From: Zeus faber
Lineage: Eukaryota > Chordata > Actinopteri > Zeiformes > Zeidae
Assembly (NCBI GenBank): GCA_960531495.1
Contig: OY482865.1
Location: 8,902,087 to 8,966,086, forward strand
Direction of reading: 5' to 3'
DNA: 64,000 nt
The translations under genes and the position numbers were made by a program. Within the stretch, counting starts at the first letter, position 1. Every line of letters starts with the position of its first letter. A model generated the notes under the pieces. It searched no databases. It saw nothing but the letters and a program-made list of their open reading frames with translations, and was not told where the DNA came from. Positions 62,641 to 64,000 of this stretch are shown here, piece by piece.

Positions 62641-64000
62641 ATGGAAGGTTAAAGGGATACTCCGGCTCTGAGTGCTAACTGTGTTAGCTCAATGCAAGGC
62701 CGCGGAGGGGATCGACTAGCCTAGCTCCGGTGCAATGAAGGAACCACCTTCCAGCACCTCAGAAACTGAGAAATTTAAATGACACCTCTTGCATCTTCAT
62801 GGCAAGTCAAAATAAAGGGAATAAAAGCGAGACCTTCGTTTTCAATGCAGCTATACGTATACGGAAAACATAAACTGGAGCAAAAAACTGAGAGGACACG
62901 CTTTAAATGTTTTATCTTTTTACAAAATAATCACAGGGATTACCACTTTGATAGCAAAGAGCAAACGGTGAAATCAGTATAATATGCCGCGGCTTTTTAG
63001 CCAAAGCTCGGGCGCTTGCATGTGAACAACGGCGTGGAAAGTTACTCGCTATTGGGTTATGTGTCATGCGTGTTTTGGGGTTATTTGCTGTGATATTTGT
63101 CTCCTGCCGAAACCAGACGCTGACAACCTCGAAACACATCGTTTGGGACAAAAGGTACGTTTGGGAGGCCGACAGGTGAGGCATCGTCAGCCTCCGAACC
63201 CTTCCCTGACCTCATCGGCTTGGACAACAATGATTGGAGAAGCCTCCTGGGAGTGAGGGTGGAGCAGCATGGCTCTAATAGGCACAGAAATCCAGTTTCA
63301 GCTCCAAACCAGTGGTGAACGATTCGTTTGACGCGAACAAATCTTATCGTTGACTCGGCTGTCTGGAGTCACTCCGGCAAGGGAGATGTGTGCGGGTTTT
63401 TTTTTTTTTTTCCCCCCGTTCGCGACTCGGCCACTTCAGCCGGGCGCACGCGCACGCGCTCGACCACGAACCTCGACGCGAGGACCGGAAACGGCAAACG
63501 ACAGCAACGCGCCGAAAGCAAGCGCCCCCCAGTTTGGATTCAGCATTTGGACGAGTGAGAGGACCTTGAGAACCGCGGCTGATTTAGCCTTGAGCGTTCC
63601 GCATGAATAGATACCTATTTCGAAAGAAGGGGGCCAAAATTTGTTTGTTGCGGTTCACACTTGTGCATTTCTCCGCCAAAACGATGTGTTTCTTTTTGAG
63701 AGAGCGAGGGCAAAAACCTTTCCTCCCCGGGCCCACAGCTGACACTCTCACCGCCTACATAAATAATTTCCGGCGGAGTTAAAAACGGATCCCCGTGAGA
63801 ATTCCCTTCACGGAGGTCCTCCCTTACGTGCACACGATGAATCAAATGCATCGACTCTCGACTTTTATGATCGTTTACCGAGTGAATCATCAGGAACCGA
63901 ATCGGCAAAAAAAGAGCCGAACCTCCCATCCGCCCGCTCCATGCCGGCGCAGGCGAGAACACGGGCTCCGACCCCCGGGATGAGTGACGCGCCGTCCCGG
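62641..64000. other. No gene recognised
   Basis: TTAAAGGGATACTCCGGCTC at 62650 resembles the end of a fish non-autonomous DNA transposon, but no partner end was found. A T run lies at 63398-63411. 63410-63560 and 63920-64000 are CpG-rich, without a recognised exon. Confidence 0.4.

Overview
The window looks like teleost fish nuclear DNA. It is packed with long perfect dinucleotide arrays, mostly (CA)n plus (GA)n and (TA)n. It also holds GATA- and ATT-tailed retroposon ends, a fish-style Tc1/mariner element, tRNA-derived SINE copies and decayed LINE fragments. No bacterial-style gene layout, CRISPR array, rRNA, convincing stand-alone tRNA or confidently recognised host protein-coding exon was seen. 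The best reading is a long intron or a gene-poor intergenic interval. Most long open frames are translations of simple repeats or chance frames in GC-rich sequence.

Layout. Positions 1-1.5 kb hold a degenerate GTAGAG minisatellite next to a minus-strand LINE remnant, with the junction between them partly duplicated. 1.5-6.6 kb is mostly unique and includes conserved-element-like sequence. 6.6-11.1 kb is a microsatellite cluster: (GA)n, a trinucleotide-built minisatellite, three CA/TG arrays and a retroposon tail. 11.1-32.2 kb is mostly unique or moderately GC-rich, with a perfect 44-bp palindrome (11558-11601), an unassigned minus-strand ORF (13558-13968), a SINE (about 19.36 kb), a GT/AT/AG compound array (20.2 kb) and an A/TA/T palindrome (24.76 kb). 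A minus-strand 5'-truncated LINE with a readable ORF2 C-terminus lies at 32.3-32.8 kb. 34.8-37.3 kb has CA arrays and a second SINE copy in the opposite orientation. 39.7 kb has a perfect inverted repeat. 44.6-45.0 kb holds three GT arrays separated by duplicated spacers. 51.25-52.94 kb holds the Tc1-like transposon, whose transposase is broken by two single-base deletions and whose left terminus has been replaced by a (CA)n array. 56.7-58.0 kb has GTCT/GATA and TA arrays. 58.95-59.8 kb has a G-rich, G-quadruplex-prone tract followed by a CpG-rich block that could be a promoter. 61.5 kb has an ATT/AAT array.

Comparing the window with itself shows at least four dispersed repeat families present twice: the SINE (19.36 and 36.9 kb), the GATA-tailed end (9.6 and 57.7 kb), and two unnamed families (24.66/62.53 kb and 51.03/60.22 kb). 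No pathway or operon can be described. What can be read is the history of mobile elements and simple repeats, plus several candidate regulatory stretches that need cross-species alignment to test.
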